Positions 8,862 through 25,273 of a DNA stretch of 57,305 bases are shown piece after piece; the stretch's first letter is position 1, and each line of letters starts with the position of its first letter. This DNA comes from Metabacillus rhizolycopersici (GTDB lineage: Bacteria > Bacillota > Bacilli > Bacillales > Bacillaceae): assembly GCF_020075705.1 (NCBI RefSeq), contig NZ_JAIQUM010000032.1, forward strand, positions 1 to 57,305, in the 5' to 3' direction. A program made the translations under genes and the position numbers. The notes below the pieces were generated by a model. The model had not been told where the DNA came from. It did not search any database and worked only from the letters and a program-made list of their open reading frames with translations.

Positions 8862-9160
8862 CGAACTGTTCTCCCTTCTCAAAATCAGTAACTTGCTCAT
8901 TGACAAACCTGACATAAAACCTTCACATTTGTCGCACGACCTGTTTCCATTATACTGTTCTGAACTTCCGGAGATACGCAACAAAGAATTCTAGATGATG
9001 AACATTCTTTTTACTTGAAGATTTAAACTTTCGCTTTTCTCCATAAGTATATAAACGAAATCAGATCCGAAACTTCCAATCAATATGGCATAATGGTGCT
9101 TCCTCATTCAAGGAAATGGAAACATATCTTGGGAATCGAATTAGGTTCGTTCAAACAATG
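8839..9160 (-). pseudogene. Degraded KOW-domain RNA-binding protein gene (ybzG position)
   Basis: B. subtilis and relatives carry a small KOW-domain gene between map and infA. Here the gap has no open frame, but pieces in different frames look like that family: YAILIGSFGSDFVYI, then [19 protein letters not shown], then [14 protein letters not shown], then [13 protein letters not shown], in the right order. Moving from one piece to the next needs frame changes, and the frames contain stops. The last piece would end inside infA at about 8839. The family assignment is from memory of the motif order KRKFDRPKKKN, EETGRVTNGK, EQVTD. Confidence 0.72.
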
Positions 9161-9170
9161 TCATCCCAGG

Positions 9171-10623
<1,453 letters not shown>

Positions 10624-11916
10624 TTATTTGATAAAGCCTTTGTAATGGCGCTTTACTAACTGACTCTCAAGCTGCTTCATTGTTTCAAGGGCAACCCCTA
10701 CAACAATAAGTAAGCTCGTTCCACCAATCTGAGCGGATTGAGGAAGGCCAGCAAAGTTAATAAAGAAAACAGGAAGGACAGCTATAGCCGCTAAGAAAAT
10801 AGAACCAACAAAAGTTAGACGATATAATACCTTAGTAACGTACTCCTGCGTATTCTTACCTGGACGAATACCAGGTATATAGCCGCCTTGCTTCTTCAAG
10901 TTTTCAGCCATTTGTTCAGGGTTCACTTGAACAAATGTATAGAAATATGCAAAAGCAATAATTAAAATGATATAAAGTATCATCCCAATAGGTTGTGTAT
11001 AATCGAACGTTTTCTGAATCCAATTCGTTACATCGTTAGAACCAAAGAACGCTGCAATCGTCGGTGGTGTAATAATAAAGGATATCGCAAAGATAACAGG
11101 AATTACACCTGCAGGATTAACCTTTAGAGGAAGGTGAGTCGATTGACCTCCACCCATATTGCTACTACCAGATCGTTTAGCGTACTGGATTGGTATTTTA
11201 CGAAGTGCTTGTTGAATAAAGATTGTTCCAACTACAACAGCTAATATTGCTAATATAAGTATCACAACTGTTATGATCCGAATAAACAGTTGATCACCTG
11301 CATTTTCAAATTGCTGTGCATAAATTTGGTTAACAGTTGTAGGAATACCTGCAGCAATCCCAGCAAAGATGATAATGGAAATTCCATTTCCAACACCTTT
11401 AGAAGTGATTTGTTCTCCTAACCACATTAAAAATGCTGTTCCAGCAGTTAATACAATCGCAATTATTAAGTAAGTCCCAACGCCAGGATTCTTGATAAGC
11501 AATCCACCTGACTGTACATTGAACCCATAGGACATACCTAACGCCTGGATGAAACCTAATATTATAGTAAAGTATCTTGTAAATTGAGCGAGCTTACGAC
11601 GCCCAACATCACCTTGTTTTGACCATTCAGTAAATTTCGGTACAACATCCATCTGCAATAGTTGAATGATGATCGAAGCAGTGATATATGGCATTATTCC
11701 CATCGCTAAGATAGAAAAATTAAATAATGCACCGCCACCGAATGTGTTCAAGATTCCGAATACATTCAATTCATCCTGTGCTTTAAGAACATCTGCATTG
11801 ACATTCGGCACAGGAATGAACGTACCAATACGAAATACTACTAACATTAAAAGGGTGAATAGTATTTTATTTCTAATATCACCCACGCGCATAAAATTGG
11901 AGATTGTTTTAAACAT
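10624..11916 (-). CDS. secY: Protein translocase channel subunit SecY
   Basis: SecY forms the protein-conducting channel in the cytoplasmic membrane with SecE and SecG. The 430-residue product has about ten hydrophobic helices. It carries the plug region after the first helix (NVFGILNTFGGGALFNFSI), the conserved GIMPYITASIIIQLL and the cytoplasmic KKQGGYIPGIRPGKNT loop that contacts SecA. Its ATG shares one base with the rplO stop. The partner secE lies in this window at 38666. Confidence 0.98.
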   Translation of the reverse strand: MFKTISNFMRVGDIRNKILFTLLMLVVFRIGTFIPVPNVNADVLKAQDELNVFGILNTFGGGALFNFSILAMGIMPYITASIIIQLLQMDVVPKFTEWSKQGDVGRRKLAQFTRYFTIILGFIQALGMSYGFNVQSGGLLIKNPGVGTYLIIAIVLTAGTAFLMWLGEQITSKGVGNGISIIIFAGIAAGIPTTVNQIYAQQFENAGDQLFIRIITVVILILAILAVVVGTIFIQQALRKIPIQYAKRSGSSNMGGGQSTHLPLKVNPAGVIPVIFAISFIITPPTIAAFFGSNDVTNWIQKTFDYTQPIGMILYIILIIAFAYFYTFVQVNPEQMAENLKKQGGYIPGIRPGKNTQEYVTKVLYRLTFVGSIFLAAIAVLPVFFINFAGLPQSAQIGGTSLLIVVGVALETMKQLESQLVKRHYKGFIK

Positions 11917-12356
11917 TAGATCACCTCAACTGTACCGCCAGCAGATTCAATCGCTTCTTTAGCAGAAGCAGAGAATTTGTTAGCTTTAACAGTAAGTTTT
12001 TTCTCTAATTGACCATTACCAAGGATTTTCACTCCTGATTTAACATTGCTAACAATACCTGTTTCAAGCAATAGATCTGGAGTTACTTCAGTACCCTCTT
12101 CAAAACGATTAAGTGTCGAAAGGTTGACAATAGCAAAGTCCTTACGGTTAATGTTCGTAAATCCGCGTTTAGGTAAGCGTTGGAACAAAGGAGTTTGACC
12201 ACCTTCAAATCCAGGACGAACTCCACCACCAGAACGAGCATTTTGTCCTTTGTGACCTTTACCAGCTGTTTTACCGTTACCAGAACCAGTACCACGACCT
12301 ACACGATTACGTGTTTTACGTGAACCTTCTGCGGGTTTCAACTCATGAAGTTTCAT
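11916..12356 (-). CDS. rplO: 50S ribosomal protein L15
   Basis: L15 is a core large-subunit assembly protein. The 146-residue product begins [21 protein letters not shown] and has the Gly-rich [18 protein letters not shown] tail typical of the family. Its stop codon overlaps the secY start by one base (TAATG). It is preceded by rpmD in the spc operon. Confidence 0.98.
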   Translation of the reverse strand: MKLHELKPAEGSRKTRNRVGRGTGSGNGKTAGKGHKGQNARSGGGVRPGFEGGQTPLFQRLPKRGFTNINRKDFAIVNLSTLNRFEEGTEVTPDLLLETGIVSNVKSGVKILGNGQLEKKLTVKANKFSASAKEAIESAGGTVEVI

Positions 12357-12387
12357 CGAGACACCTCCTTAATTATTTATTATTCTT

Positions 12388-12570
12388 TTATTGTTCTTTA
12401 ACTGTAACTAAGTGAGCAACTTTATTAATCATACCGCGAATCGCAGGATTATCATCTTGTACTACAGTTTGGTGTAACTTTTTTAGTCCAAGCGTTCTAA
12501 CAGTAATACGTTGATCTTCAGGACGACCAATTACACTGCGAGTGAGGGTAATTTCTAACTTATTCGCCAT
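12388..12570 (-). CDS. rpmD: 50S ribosomal protein L30
   Basis: L30 is a small large-subunit protein. The 60-residue product ([18 protein letters not shown], then [20 protein letters not shown]) is the bacterial short form. It lies 12 bp behind rpsE with a GGAGG site and before rplO in the spc operon. Confidence 0.97.
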   Translation of the reverse strand: MANKLEITLTRSVIGRPEDQRITVRTLGLKKLHQTVVQDDNPAIRGMINKVAHLVTVKEQ

Positions 12571-12582
12571 CTTGTTCCCTCC

Positions 12583-13083
12583 TTATCCTAACAGTTCTTC
12601 TACCGTTTTGCCACGTAACTTAGCAACTTCTTCAGCACTCTTCAAATCATTTAATCCTGCAATAGTTGCACGAATCATATTAATTGGAGTGTTTGAACCT
12701 AAAGATTTAGAAAGTATATCTGAAACACCTGCTAATTCTAATACCGCACGAACAGGTCCTCCAGCGATAACTCCAGTACCTTCACCAGCTGGTATTAATA
12801 GAACATTTCCTGCTCCAAATTGACCGATAATTTGGTGAGGAATTGTTGTACCTACCATCGATACTTCAATTAGGTTTTTCTTTGCATCTTCAATAGCTTT
12901 ACGGATCGCTTCTGGTACCTCTTGTGCTTTACCAGTACCGAAACCTACGTGACCGTTTTTATCTCCTACAACAACAAGTGCTGCAAAACGGAAACGGCGT
13001 CCACCTTTAACAACTTTAGCTACGCGGTTAACGGTAACTACGCGTTCTTCAAGTTCTAATTTGTTTGGATCAATACGACGCAT
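12583..13083 (-). CDS. rpsE: 30S ribosomal protein S5
   Basis: S5 affects decoding fidelity and sits at the mRNA entry channel. The 166-residue product has the N-terminal [20 protein letters not shown] double-stranded RNA-binding fold, [17 protein letters not shown] and the C-terminal [13 protein letters not shown]. The loop residues VVKGGRR, where spectinomycin-resistance changes occur, look like the wild-type sequence. It is part of the spc operon. Confidence 0.98.
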   Translation of the reverse strand: MRRIDPNKLELEERVVTVNRVAKVVKGGRRFRFAALVVVGDKNGHVGFGTGKAQEVPEAIRKAIEDAKKNLIEVSMVGTTIPHQIIGQFGAGNVLLIPAGEGTGVIAGGPVRAVLELAGVSDILSKSLGSNTPINMIRATIAGLNDLKSAEEVAKLRGKTVEELLG

Positions 13084-13106
13084 TCTGTATGTCCCTCCTT
13101 TTCTGA

Positions 13107-13469
13107 TTAAAATTCAAGTCCAGCTTCACGTGCAGCATCAGCTAGAGCTTTAATACGACCATGATATAAATATCCTCCACGATCAAAAACGACAGATTTA
13201 ACGCCTTTTTCAACAGCACGTTTAGCTACTAATTCGCCAACTTTTTGTGCAGCTTCAAGATTACTATTTGAAGTAAGATTTAAATCTTTATCTAAAGTAG
13301 AAGCACTTACCAACGTAACTGAGTTTGAATCATCAATTACTTGTGCGTAAATATGTTGATTTGAACGAAATACGTTTAGACGAGGACGAGTAGTAGTCCC
13401 AGTTAACTTAGCACGAACACGCGCATGTCTTTTTTTACGTACAGCATTTTTATCAGCCTTAGTAATCAT
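13107..13469 (-). CDS. rplR: 50S ribosomal protein L18
   Basis: L18 binds 5S rRNA with L5 and L25-type proteins in the central protuberance. The 120 residues show [33 protein letters not shown] and the C-terminal [21 protein letters not shown]. It lies between rplF and rpsE in the spc operon. Confidence 0.98.
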   Translation of the reverse strand: MITKADKNAVRKKRHARVRAKLTGTTTRPRLNVFRSNQHIYAQVIDDSNSVTLVSASTLDKDLNLTSNSNLEAAQKVGELVAKRAVEKGVKSVVFDRGGYLYHGRIKALADAAREAGLEF

Positions 13470-13502
13470 TTAGGTCACTCCTTTCTTATCATCTAGGCGA
13501 TA

Positions 13503-14042
13503 TTACTTCGCAGTTTTACCTTCTTTACGACGAACAAATTCGCCTTCGTAGCGAATACCTTTACCTTTATAAGGCTCTGGTGGACGAACGTCACGAATGT
13601 TAGCTGCAATAGCACCTACACGCTCTTTGTCAGTACCTTTTACAACAACCTTAGTTTGAGATGGCACATCGATTTCAATACCTGATTCAGGTGTGATCTC
13701 AACAGGATGTGAGTAACCAACGTTAAGAACTAATTTATCTCCAGATTTAGTAGCACGGTAACCGACACCGATAAGCTCTAATCCTCTTTCAAAGCCTTTA
13801 GAAACACCTTCTACCATATTTCCTAGTAGACTACGTGTTGTACCGTGAAGTGCACGGTGTTCTTTAATTTCAGAAGGACGACTAACAGTTAAGACGTTCT
13901 CTTCAACTTTAATAATCATATCAGGGCTGAATGAGCGAGTTAACTCACCTTTAGCACCCTTTACTGTTACAGTATTATCATCAGCGATCGTAACTGTAAC
14001 ACCTGCAGGAATTTCAATTGGTTTCTTACCAATACGAGACAT
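13503..14042 (-). CDS. rplF: 50S ribosomal protein L6
   Basis: L6 lies near the GTPase-associated centre. The 179-residue protein has the duplicated L6 fold. It starts [15 protein letters not shown] and ends with the second-domain signature [15 protein letters not shown], with the conserved GVGYRA in between. It is a spc-operon gene with a GGAGG site before the ATG. Confidence 0.98.
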   Translation of the reverse strand: MSRIGKKPIEIPAGVTVTIADDNTVTVKGAKGELTRSFSPDMIIKVEENVLTVSRPSEIKEHRALHGTTRSLLGNMVEGVSKGFERGLELIGVGYRATKSGDKLVLNVGYSHPVEITPESGIEIDVPSQTKVVVKGTDKERVGAIAANIRDVRPPEPYKGKGIRYEGEFVRRKEGKTAK

Positions 14043-14071
14043 TCATTACACCTCCATTCATTTTCAACTTA

Positions 14072-14470
14072 TTACCAAACGTATGCTAATACTTCTCCAC
14101 CAGTTTGTTTTGCACGAGCTTCTTTGTCAGACAAAACGCCTTGAGAAGTTGAAACGATCGCAATACCTAATCCGTTAAGTACACGAGGTACTTCATCAGC
14201 TTTTGCATATACACGTAAGCCTGGTTTGCTAATTCTTTTTAGACCAGTGATTACACGTTCATTATTTGCACCGTATTTCATGAAAATACGAATAATGCCT
14301 TGTTTGTTGTCTTCTACATATTCTACATCACGTACGAAACCTTCACGCTTAAGGATTTCTGCAACTTCTTTCTTGATTTTAGATGCAGGAAACTCAAGTT
14401 TTTCGTGACGTACCATGTTCGCATTACGAATGCGAGTAAGCATATCTGCAATAGGATCTGTCATAACCAT
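14072..14470 (-). CDS. rpsH: 30S ribosomal protein S8
   Basis: S8 is a primary 16S rRNA-binding protein. The 132-residue product begins [20 protein letters not shown] and ends [20 protein letters not shown] then GGEVLAYVW. In enteric bacteria S8 represses the spc operon; I did not identify an S8 site in this leader. It lies between rpsN and rplF. Confidence 0.98.
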   Translation of the reverse strand: MVMTDPIADMLTRIRNANMVRHEKLEFPASKIKKEVAEILKREGFVRDVEYVEDNKQGIIRIFMKYGANNERVITGLKRISKPGLRVYAKADEVPRVLNGLGIAIVSTSQGVLSDKEARAKQTGGEVLAYVW

Positions 14471-14501
14471 TACTAAATAACCTCCTTCCCGTTTTACGGT
14501 T

Positions 14502-14711
<210 letters not shown>

Positions 14712-15251
14712 TTATTTTTGGAACGGCATACCGAACTGTGTTAATAGTTCGCGTGCTTCTTCATCAGTATTGGCAGTCGTTACGATAACGATGTCCATAC
14801 CACGAACTTTATTTACTTTATCATAATCAATCTCTGGAAAAATTAATTGTTCCTTAACACCTAAAGTGTAGTTACCGCGACCGTCAAAAGATTTCTTAGA
14901 AACTCCACGGAAGTCACGTACACGTGGTAATGAAACAGATACTAATTTGTCAAAGAATTCATACATACGCTCACCGCGTAGTGTTACTTTTGCACCGATT
15001 GGCATTCCTTCACGTAAACGGAAACCTGCGATTGATTTCTTTGCTTTTGTTACTACTGGCTTTTGACCAGAAATTTGCGCTAATTCCTCAACAGCTACAT
15101 CAAGAGCTTTTGAGTTAGCAACAGCATCACCAACACCCATGTTGATAACGATTTTTTCTAATTTTGGAGCTTGCATTACAGAGCTATATGAGAACTTGCT
15201 CATTAAAGCAGGTGTAATTTCTTTTTGATACTTTTCTTTAAGGCGGTTCAT
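14712..15251 (-). CDS. rplE: 50S ribosomal protein L5
   Basis: L5 binds 5S rRNA and contacts the P-site tRNA. The 179 residues include [37 protein letters not shown] and the C-terminal [19 protein letters not shown]. It follows rplX with a GGAGG-type site in the spc operon. Confidence 0.98.
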   Translation of the reverse strand: MNRLKEKYQKEITPALMSKFSYSSVMQAPKLEKIVINMGVGDAVANSKALDVAVEELAQISGQKPVVTKAKKSIAGFRLREGMPIGAKVTLRGERMYEFFDKLVSVSLPRVRDFRGVSKKSFDGRGNYTLGVKEQLIFPEIDYDKVNKVRGMDIVIVTTANTDEEARELLTQFGMPFQK

Positions 15252-15276
15252 GAACTTGACCTCCCTTCCTTATTTA

Positions 15277-15588
15277 CTATTTATCTAAAGTTTCACCAGA
15301 TTTTTTTGCTACACGTACCTTTTTACCGTCTACCACTTTATAACCAACGCGAGTTGGCTCACCAGATTTTGGATCAAGTGGCATAACATTTGATACATGG
15401 ATAGGTGCCTCGTGGCTTAAGATTCCACCCTGTGGGTTAGCTTGAGAAGGTTTAGAGTGCTTCTTCACTACATTAACACCTTCAACAATTACACGATCTT
15501 TTTTAGGAAAAGATTCAAGAACAACGCCTTGTTTACCTTTATCCTTACCAGAGATAACCATTACTTTATCACCTTTTTTAACATGCAT
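15277..15588 (-). CDS. rplX: 50S ribosomal protein L24
   Basis: L24 initiates large-subunit assembly. The 103-residue protein has the N-terminal KOW motif ([20 protein letters not shown]), then [20 protein letters not shown]. It lies between rplN and rplE in the spc operon. Confidence 0.98.
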   Translation of the reverse strand: MHVKKGDKVMVISGKDKGKQGVVLESFPKKDRVIVEGVNVVKKHSKPSQANPQGGILSHEAPIHVSNVMPLDPKSGEPTRVGYKVVDGKKVRVAKKSGETLDK

Positions 15589-15625
15589 CCTAGTTGCACC
15601 TCCTTAGTAAGGCAATCAAAATTTA

Positions 15626-15994
<369 letters not shown>

Positions 15995-16033
15995 TTATGT
16001 TACCTCCCCTCGGAATTAACTATTTAAACTAAA

Positions 16034-17603
<1,570 letters not shown>

Positions 17604-17606
17604 GGA

Positions 17607-17951
17607 TTATCCCTCCTTCTTTTCTGATAAAATAATTGTAATGTGACTCGTACGTTTGTTAATTGCACTTGCACGACCTTGTGCACGTGGACGGAAACGT
17701 TTAAGAGTTGGACCTTCGTTTGCGTAAGCTTCAGTTACAACTAAGCTATTGATGTCCATTTCATAGTTGTGCTCAGCGTTTGCTACTGCTGACTTTAATA
17801 CTTTTTCTACAACTGGTGAAGCAGCCTTTGGCGTGTGATTTAGAATCGCTACAGCTTCGCCTACTTGCTTACCTCGAATAAGATCAAGAACTAAACGAAC
17901 TTTACGAGGAGCAATACGAACTGTTCTTGCGACAGCTTTAGATTGTTGCAT
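17607..17951 (-). CDS. rplV: 50S ribosomal protein L22
   Basis: L22 has a long hairpin lining the nascent-peptide tunnel. The 114 residues start [20 protein letters not shown], and the tunnel hairpin is near [19 protein letters not shown]. The hairpin shows none of the insertions or deletions linked to macrolide resistance. Confidence 0.98.
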   Translation of the reverse strand: MQQSKAVARTVRIAPRKVRLVLDLIRGKQVGEAVAILNHTPKAASPVVEKVLKSAVANAEHNYEMDINSLVVTEAYANEGPTLKRFRPRAQGRASAINKRTSHITIILSEKKEG

Positions 17952-17968
17952 TTAAATGCCTCCTCTCA

Positions 17969-18247
17969 TTAACGTCTTGTTTTTTTGTCATCACTTGCAT
18001 GACCTTTGTACGTACGTGTAGGTGCAAACTCACCAAGTTTGTGACCTACCATGTCCTCAGTTACATATACAGGAACATGTTTACGTCCATCATAAACTGC
18101 GATAGTGTGACCAATGAATTGTGGGAAAATAGTAGAACGGCGAGACCAAGTTTTAATTACTTGTTTCTTTTCCGTTTCATTTAATTTTTCAACTTTGTTA
18201 ATTAAATGTTCATCCACGAATGGTCCCTTTTTTAAGCTACGGCCCAT
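17969..18247 (-). CDS. rpsS: 30S ribosomal protein S19
   Basis: S19 lies in the small-subunit head with S13. The 92-residue product begins [20 protein letters not shown] and has [20 protein letters not shown] and [14 protein letters not shown]. It follows rplB in the S10 operon. Confidence 0.98.
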   Translation of the reverse strand: MGRSLKKGPFVDEHLINKVEKLNETEKKQVIKTWSRRSTIFPQFIGHTIAVYDGRKHVPVYVTEDMVGHKLGEFAPTRTYKGHASDDKKTRR

Positions 18248-18304
18248 GATAGTACCTCCCTTCGCGATCGTGCTACGGTTCGATTGAACCGTAGTTCAAC
18301 CACG

Positions 18305-19153
<849 letters not shown>

Positions 19154-19163
19154 CTATATGAAA

Positions 19164-19451
19164 TTATACTTCAAATAATTCGATTTCTTTGCTGTCTGCA
19201 GCAAGCTTAATGATTGCTTTACGACGACGGTTTGTTAATCCGCTATATTTCCCAACGCGTTTGAATTTACCTTTATAGTTCATGATGTTAACTTTTTCAA
19301 CTTTAACGCCAAAGATTGATTCGATAGCATCTTTAACTTCAGTTTTATTAGCTTTCACATCAACATCAAACGTATATTTTCTTTCAGCCATAAGGTCTGT
19401 TGAACGTTCAGTGATTACTGGGCGCTTTATAATATCACGAGGATCTTTCAT
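19164..19451 (-). CDS. rplW: 50S ribosomal protein L23
   Basis: L23 at the tunnel exit docks trigger factor and SRP. The 95-residue product begins [20 protein letters not shown] and has [19 protein letters not shown]. Its ATG overlaps the rplD stop by one base. Confidence 0.98.
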   Translation of the reverse strand: MKDPRDIIKRPVITERSTDLMAERKYTFDVDVKANKTEVKDAIESIFGVKVEKVNIMNYKGKFKRVGKYSGLTNRRRKAIIKLAADSKEIELFEV

Positions 19452-20074
19452 TATGCAAGTACCTCCTCTACTTTTTGCACCGCTGCTTTCGTCATAATTA
19501 GCTTTTCATGATTAAGCACATCTAGTACGTTTACTCCACCAGCAGTAACAACTGTTACACCAGGGATATTACGTGCTGATAATGCAACATTCTCATTGTT
19601 GTCAGCTGTAACGATTAACGCTTTTTTCGCAACTGAAAGACCGTTAAGTACTGCAGTCATTTCTTTTGTTTTTGGAGCGTTGAACGCTAAGTCCTCTAAT
19701 ACAACGATGTTGTTGTCAATTACTTTAGATGATAAAGCTGATTTGATCGCTAAACGGCGAACTTTTTTTGGTAATTTATAAGCGTATGAACGTGGAGTTG
19801 GTCCAAATACTACACCACCACCGCGCCATTGTGGAGAACGAATAGATCCTTGACGAGCACGACCAGTACCCTTTTGACGCCAAGGTTTACGACCTCCGCC
19901 TGCTACTTCAGAACGATTTTTTACTTTGTGAGTTCCTTGACGTAAGGAAGCTCTTTGCATGATAACCGCATCAAATAATACGTGCTGATTAGGTTCGATA
20001 CCAAATACTGAATCGTTAAGTTCGATTTCTCCAACATTTGATCCAGATTGGTTTAATAATGCTACTTTCGGCAT
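19451..20074 (-). CDS. rplD: 50S ribosomal protein L4
   Basis: L4 lines the exit tunnel with L22. The 207-residue product carries the tunnel loop [20 protein letters not shown] and [20 protein letters not shown]. In enteric bacteria L4 represses its own operon; that is not established for Bacillus. It is third in the S10 operon. Confidence 0.98.
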   Translation of the reverse strand: MPKVALLNQSGSNVGEIELNDSVFGIEPNQHVLFDAVIMQRASLRQGTHKVKNRSEVAGGGRKPWRQKGTGRARQGSIRSPQWRGGGVVFGPTPRSYAYKLPKKVRRLAIKSALSSKVIDNNIVVLEDLAFNAPKTKEMTAVLNGLSVAKKALIVTADNNENVALSARNIPGVTVVTAGGVNVLDVLNHEKLIMTKAAVQKVEEVLA

Positions 20075-20101
20075 TATCCAATTCCTCCTTTCCTAAAGAA
20101 A

Positions 20102-20734
<633 letters not shown>

Positions 20735-20773
20735 TCACACCTCCTATTATTATTCATTATTTATTTTTAAAAA

Positions 20774-21216
<443 letters not shown>

Positions 21217-21245
21217 ATTATACAAAAAAACTGTGATAGATGCAA
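21217..21245 (-). promoter_or_regulatory. Sigma-A promoter of the S10-spc-alpha superoperon
   Basis: TTGCAT (21240-21245), a 17-bp spacer and a perfect TATAAT (21217-21222) lie upstream of rpsJ. It is the only strong promoter seen before the 27-gene ribosomal cluster. Confidence 0.85.
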
Positions 21246-21627
21246 GAGAAATTTACAATTCAATTACTTTTCCCGAGCACTTTTCATATTATACATAGAT
21301 TGCATATGAATATCAAGGTAAATCCATTTGGTTTAATTTTCTATAACTTGTTTAGAATTGCGTAGGCAAATATATTTATAATGAAAAGTCACACCTTACA
21401 TTCAATACTCTACTGAAAGTATTGAAATGAATATTTAATTTACAGTTTAATAACCGTCGTTTATATTGTTTCTTTTAAACCGTTCTTCATTGTTTCTCTT
21501 CAATTCTGGTATTGGGGTTTTGCGAACTTGTAAGAATGGAGATCACCACTAAGCAAGTAAAGAAAACAACAGATATTACTTTCACTGCTGGACTCCTAGA
21601 TGTTAACAATGAATAGTAAAATGAATA
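21246..21627. other. Gene-free stretch between tuf repeat and S10 promoter
   Basis: About 380 bp of AT-rich DNA without a credible open frame on either strand. B. subtilis has an extra gene (ybaC) in this position; it is absent here and I see no recognisable remains of it. Confidence 0.5.
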
Positions 21628-21778
21628 AAACAAAAGTGAATACACCTTGATGAACCTTAGGTAAATAAGCCAACCTTAAATAGAAAGTGTTTTTTACCTT
21701 CAATTCAAGATTGGCTACAGACCCGAGAATGGCTTGACGCTGGTCATACGCTTATCCACAGTTCAAAAAATGTATCGT
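21628..21778 (+). repeat. Dispersed repeat, copy C
   Basis: The copy opens AAAAGTGAATACACCTTGAT and has the central hairpin arms AATAGAAAGTG and TACCTTCAATTC. It continues CAGACCCGAGAATGGCTTGA and ends CGCTTATCCACAGTTCAA. It is plus-oriented and ends 13 bp before the tuf terminator. Confidence 0.7.
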
Positions 21779-21790
21779 ACGCTAAACGGC

Positions 21791-21821
21791 AAAAAAGGTG
21801 AGCTAATAAGCTCACCTTTTT
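21791..21821 (-). terminator. Rho-independent terminator after tuf
   Basis: AAGGTGAGCT and AGCTCACCTT form a perfect 10-bp stem around TATT, with T-runs on both sides, so it could act in both directions. It ends the str operon. Confidence 0.9.
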
Positions 21822-21842
21822 AATCTCTATATAGAAGAGAAA

Positions 21843-23030
21843 TTACGCTTGGATAGAAGCAACTACGCCTGCGCCTACTGTACGTCCACCTTCACGGATT
21901 GAGAATTTTGTACCTTCTTCAATCGCGATTGGAGCAATAAGTTCAACAGTCATTTCTACGTTATCCCCAGGCATAACCATTTCAACGCCTTCAGGAAGTT
22001 GACAAATACCAGTTACGTCAGTTGTACGGAAGTAGAACTGAGGACGGTAGTTAGTGAAGAATGGAGTATGACGTCCACCTTCTTCTTTTGATAACACATA
22101 AACTTCTGCTTTAAAGTTAGTGTGTGGAGTGATTGTTCCTGGCTTAGCAAGAACTTGACCACGTTGGATATCTTCACGAGAAACCCCACGAAGAAGTGCT
22201 CCAATGTTGTCACCAGCTTCAGCATAATCAAGAAGCTTACGGAACATTTCAACACCTGTTACAGTAGTTGATTTTGCTTCTTCAGTAAATCCGATGATAT
22301 CAATTACGTCACCAACTTTTACTTGTCCACGCTCAACACGACCTGTTGCAACTGTTCCACGACCTGTGATTGAGAATACATCCTCAACAGGCATCATGAA
22401 TGGTTTTTCAGTGTCACGTGCTGGTGTTGGGATGTACTCATCAACTGCAGCCATAAGTTCAAGGATTCTTTCTTCCCAAGCAGCTTCTCCTTCAAGAGCT
22501 TTAAGAGCAGAACCTTTAATTACTGGAACATCGTCACCAGGGAAATCGTACTCAGAAAGTAAGTCACGAACTTCCATTTCAACTAATTCTAAAAGCTCTT
22601 CGTCATCAACCATGTCACATTTGTTTAAGAATACAACAAGGTAAGGTACACCAACTTGACGAGATAATAGGATATGCTCACGAGTTTGTGGCATTGGGCC
22701 ATCAGCAGCTGAAACTACTAAGATACCACCATCCATTTGTGCAGCACCAGTGATCATGTTTTTAACATAGTCAGCATGTCCTGGGCAGTCAACGTGTGCA
22801 TAGTGACGAGTTGCAGTTTCATATTCAACGTGAGAAGTATTAATTGTAATACCACGTTCTCTTTCTTCAGGAGCAGCATCGATTTGATCGTAACCTTTTG
22901 CTTCTCCACCACCAGCTTTAGCAAGAACAGTAGTGATTGCAGCTGTTAAAGTTGTTTTACCATGGTCAACGTGTCCAATTGTACCAATATTTGCATGCGT
23001 TTTGGAACGGTCGAATTTTTCTTTAGCCAT
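21843..23030 (-). CDS. tuf: Translation elongation factor Tu
   Basis: EF-Tu delivers aminoacyl-tRNA to the ribosome. The 395-residue product has G1 [10 protein letters not shown] near residue 19, G3 DCPGHADY and G4 NKCDMVDD, then two beta-barrel domains (second domain [17 protein letters not shown]). It is last in the str operon, 112 bp behind fusA with a strong hairpin in the gap. Confidence 0.98.
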   Translation of the reverse strand: MAKEKFDRSKTHANIGTIGHVDHGKTTLTAAITTVLAKAGGGEAKGYDQIDAAPEERERGITINTSHVEYETATRHYAHVDCPGHADYVKNMITGAAQMDGGILVVSAADGPMPQTREHILLSRQVGVPYLVVFLNKCDMVDDEELLELVEMEVRDLLSEYDFPGDDVPVIKGSALKALEGEAAWEERILELMAAVDEYIPTPARDTEKPFMMPVEDVFSITGRGTVATGRVERGQVKVGDVIDIIGFTEEAKSTTVTGVEMFRKLLDYAEAGDNIGALLRGVSREDIQRGQVLAKPGTITPHTNFKAEVYVLSKEEGGRHTPFFTNYRPQFYFRTTDVTGICQLPEGVEMVMPGDNVEMTVELIAPIAIEEGTKFSIREGGRTVGAGVVASIQA

Positions 23031-23072
23031 TCTAATAATCCTCCTTGGAGTTTAATATTTTAGGGTATATGT

Positions 23073-23101
23073 AACAGAAAGTGATACCATCACTTTCTGT
23101 T
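23073..23101 (-). promoter_or_regulatory. Perfect 13-bp hairpin between fusA and tuf
   Basis: AACAGAAAGTGAT pairs with ATCACTTTCTGTT around a 3-nt loop. No T-run follows, so it is not an intrinsic terminator. It may mark an mRNA processing or stability point between fusA and the more highly expressed tuf. The role is inferred. Confidence 0.6.
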
Positions 23102-23142
23102 CTCACATAAGTAGTTATACTTCATCAAAGGGGTAAAATCAA

Positions 23143-25221
23143 TTACTGACCTTTATTTTTTTTGATAATTTCTTCTGAAACTGATTTTGGAACTTCTTCA
23201 TAGTGATCAAAGTGCATTGTGAATACGCCACGACCTTGAGTACTTGAACGTAATGCAGTAGCATAACCAAACATTTCAGAAAGTGGAATCATTGCACGTA
23301 CAACTTGTGCGTTACCACGTGCTTCCATACCTTCTACACGTCCACGACGTGCTGTAACTTGCCCCATAATGTCACCCATGTATTCCTCAGGAATTACAAC
23401 TTCCACCCTCATTACAGGCTCAAGGATAACTGGGTTACACTTTGAAATTGCGTTTTTAAGAGCTAATGATGCAGCTACTTTAAACGCCATTTCACTTGAG
23501 TCAACATCATGGTATGATCCATCAACTAATGCAGCTTTTACATCCACTAATGGATATCCAGCAAGTACACCGTTTTTCATTGAATCTTCAAGTCCAGCTG
23601 CTACAGCAGGTACGTATTCACGTGGTACTACACCACCGACGATTTTGTTCTCAAATTCAAAACCTTTACCTTCTTCGTTCGGTTCGAATTCGATCCATAC
23701 GTGACCAAACTGTCCACGACCACCAGATTGACGAGCAAATTTACCTTCAACTTTTGCAGCCGCACGGAATGTTTCACGGTATGCAACTTGAGGAGCACCA
23801 ACATTAGCTTCAACTTTGAATTCACGTCTCATACGATCCACAAGAATATCTAAGTGAAGTTCACCCATACCAGCAATAATTGTTTGACCAGTTTCTACGT
23901 CAGTATGTGCTCTGAATGTTGGATCTTCTTCTTGAAGTTTTTGTAAAGCTGTTGTCATCTTATCTTGGTCTGCTTTAGATTTCGGCTCAACAGAAAGTTG
24001 AATAACAGGTTCTGGGAAATCCATTGATTCTAAGATAACTAGGTTCTTATCATCACATAAAGTATCACCAGTCGTTGTATCTTTCAAACCTACTGCAGCA
24101 GCGATATCTCCAGCATGTACTTCACTGATTTCTTCACGACTGTTTGCGTGCATTTGTAATATACGTCCTACACGTTCACGTTTACCTTTAGTTGAGTTTT
24201 GAACGTATGATCCAGCGCTCAATGTACCAGAGTAAACACGGAAGAATGTTAATTTACCTACATACGGATCAGTCATTACTTTAAATGCTAAAGCAGCGAA
24301 TGGACCTTCATCACTAGATTCACGAACTAATTCTTCGTCACTATCTGGTGCATGACCTTTAATTGCAGGTACATCTAAAGGTGATGGAAGATAAGCAATT
24401 ACTGCATCTAGCATTTTTTGAACACCTTTGTTTTTGAATGCAGAACCACAGATTACAGGGTAGAATTCAACGTTTACAGTACCTTTACGAATTGCTTCTT
24501 TAAGCTCGTCGTTAGTGATTTCTTCTCCACCAAGGTATTTCTCCATTAATTCTTCATCAAGTTCTGCTACTGCTTCTACTAAACTTTCACGGTATTCATT
24601 TGCTTGATCTTGGTATTCTTCAGGTATTTCTCCTTCTTGGATATCTGTACCTAAGTCATTACCATAGAATGTTGCTGTCATCTCAACTAAGTCGATGATT
24701 CCTTCAAATTGATCCTCAGCACCAATTGGTAATTGAATTGGGTGAGCATTAGCTTGAAGACGTTCATGTATAGTTTTAACAGAATATAAGAAATCCGCGC
24801 CTGTTTTGTCCATTTTGTTAACAAATACAACACGTGGTACTCCATAAGTTGTAGCTTGACGCCAAACTGTTTCTGTTTGTGGCTCAACACCTGATTGAGC
24901 ATCAAGAACTGCTACAGCACCATCAAGTACACGTAGAGAACGTTCAACTTCAACTGTGAAGTCTACGTGCCCTGGAGTGTCGATGATGTTTACACGATGA
25001 CCTTTCCATTGTGCTGTTGTTGCAGCAGATGTAATTGTAATTCCACGTTCTTGCTCTTGCTCCATCCAGTCCATTTGAGATGCACCTTCATGAGTTTCAC
25101 CGATCTTATGAATACGACCAGTATAATAAAGAACGCGTTCAGTTGTAGTCGTTTTACCGGCATCAATGTGAGCCATGATGCCGATATTACGAGTATTTTC
25201 TAAGGAGAACTCTCTTGCCAT
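23143..25221 (-). CDS. fusA: Translation elongation factor G
   Basis: EF-G drives translocation by GTP hydrolysis. The 692-residue product has G1 [15 protein letters not shown] at about residue 17, G3 DTPGHVDF, G4 [10 protein letters not shown], then domains II-V ending [20 protein letters not shown]. It shows no departure of the kind expected in FusA2 paralogues. It is part of the str operon. Confidence 0.98.
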   Translation of the reverse strand: MAREFSLENTRNIGIMAHIDAGKTTTTERVLYYTGRIHKIGETHEGASQMDWMEQEQERGITITSAATTAQWKGHRVNIIDTPGHVDFTVEVERSLRVLDGAVAVLDAQSGVEPQTETVWRQATTYGVPRVVFVNKMDKTGADFLYSVKTIHERLQANAHPIQLPIGAEDQFEGIIDLVEMTATFYGNDLGTDIQEGEIPEEYQDQANEYRESLVEAVAELDEELMEKYLGGEEITNDELKEAIRKGTVNVEFYPVICGSAFKNKGVQKMLDAVIAYLPSPLDVPAIKGHAPDSDEELVRESSDEGPFAALAFKVMTDPYVGKLTFFRVYSGTLSAGSYVQNSTKGKRERVGRILQMHANSREEISEVHAGDIAAAVGLKDTTTGDTLCDDKNLVILESMDFPEPVIQLSVEPKSKADQDKMTTALQKLQEEDPTFRAHTDVETGQTIIAGMGELHLDILVDRMRREFKVEANVGAPQVAYRETFRAAAKVEGKFARQSGGRGQFGHVWIEFEPNEEGKGFEFENKIVGGVVPREYVPAVAAGLEDSMKNGVLAGYPLVDVKAALVDGSYHDVDSSEMAFKVAASLALKNAISKCNPVILEPVMRVEVVIPEEYMGDIMGQVTARRGRVEGMEARGNAQVVRAMIPLSEMFGYATALRSSTQGRGVFTMHFDHYEEVPKSVSEEIIKKNKGQ

Positions 25222-25273
25222 TGGGTAATTTCTCCTTCCTCATGGGAATTTTAGTATTAGTAAAGTGTATTGA

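Noticed and set aside
8862..8984. N-terminal extension of infA
   Set aside because: IF-1 is 72 residues with a conserved MAKDD start and a proper ribosome-binding site at 8861; the extension is pseudogene sequence.
23073..23101. Transcription terminator between fusA and tuf
   Set aside because: The hairpin is strong but no U-tract follows on the minus strand.
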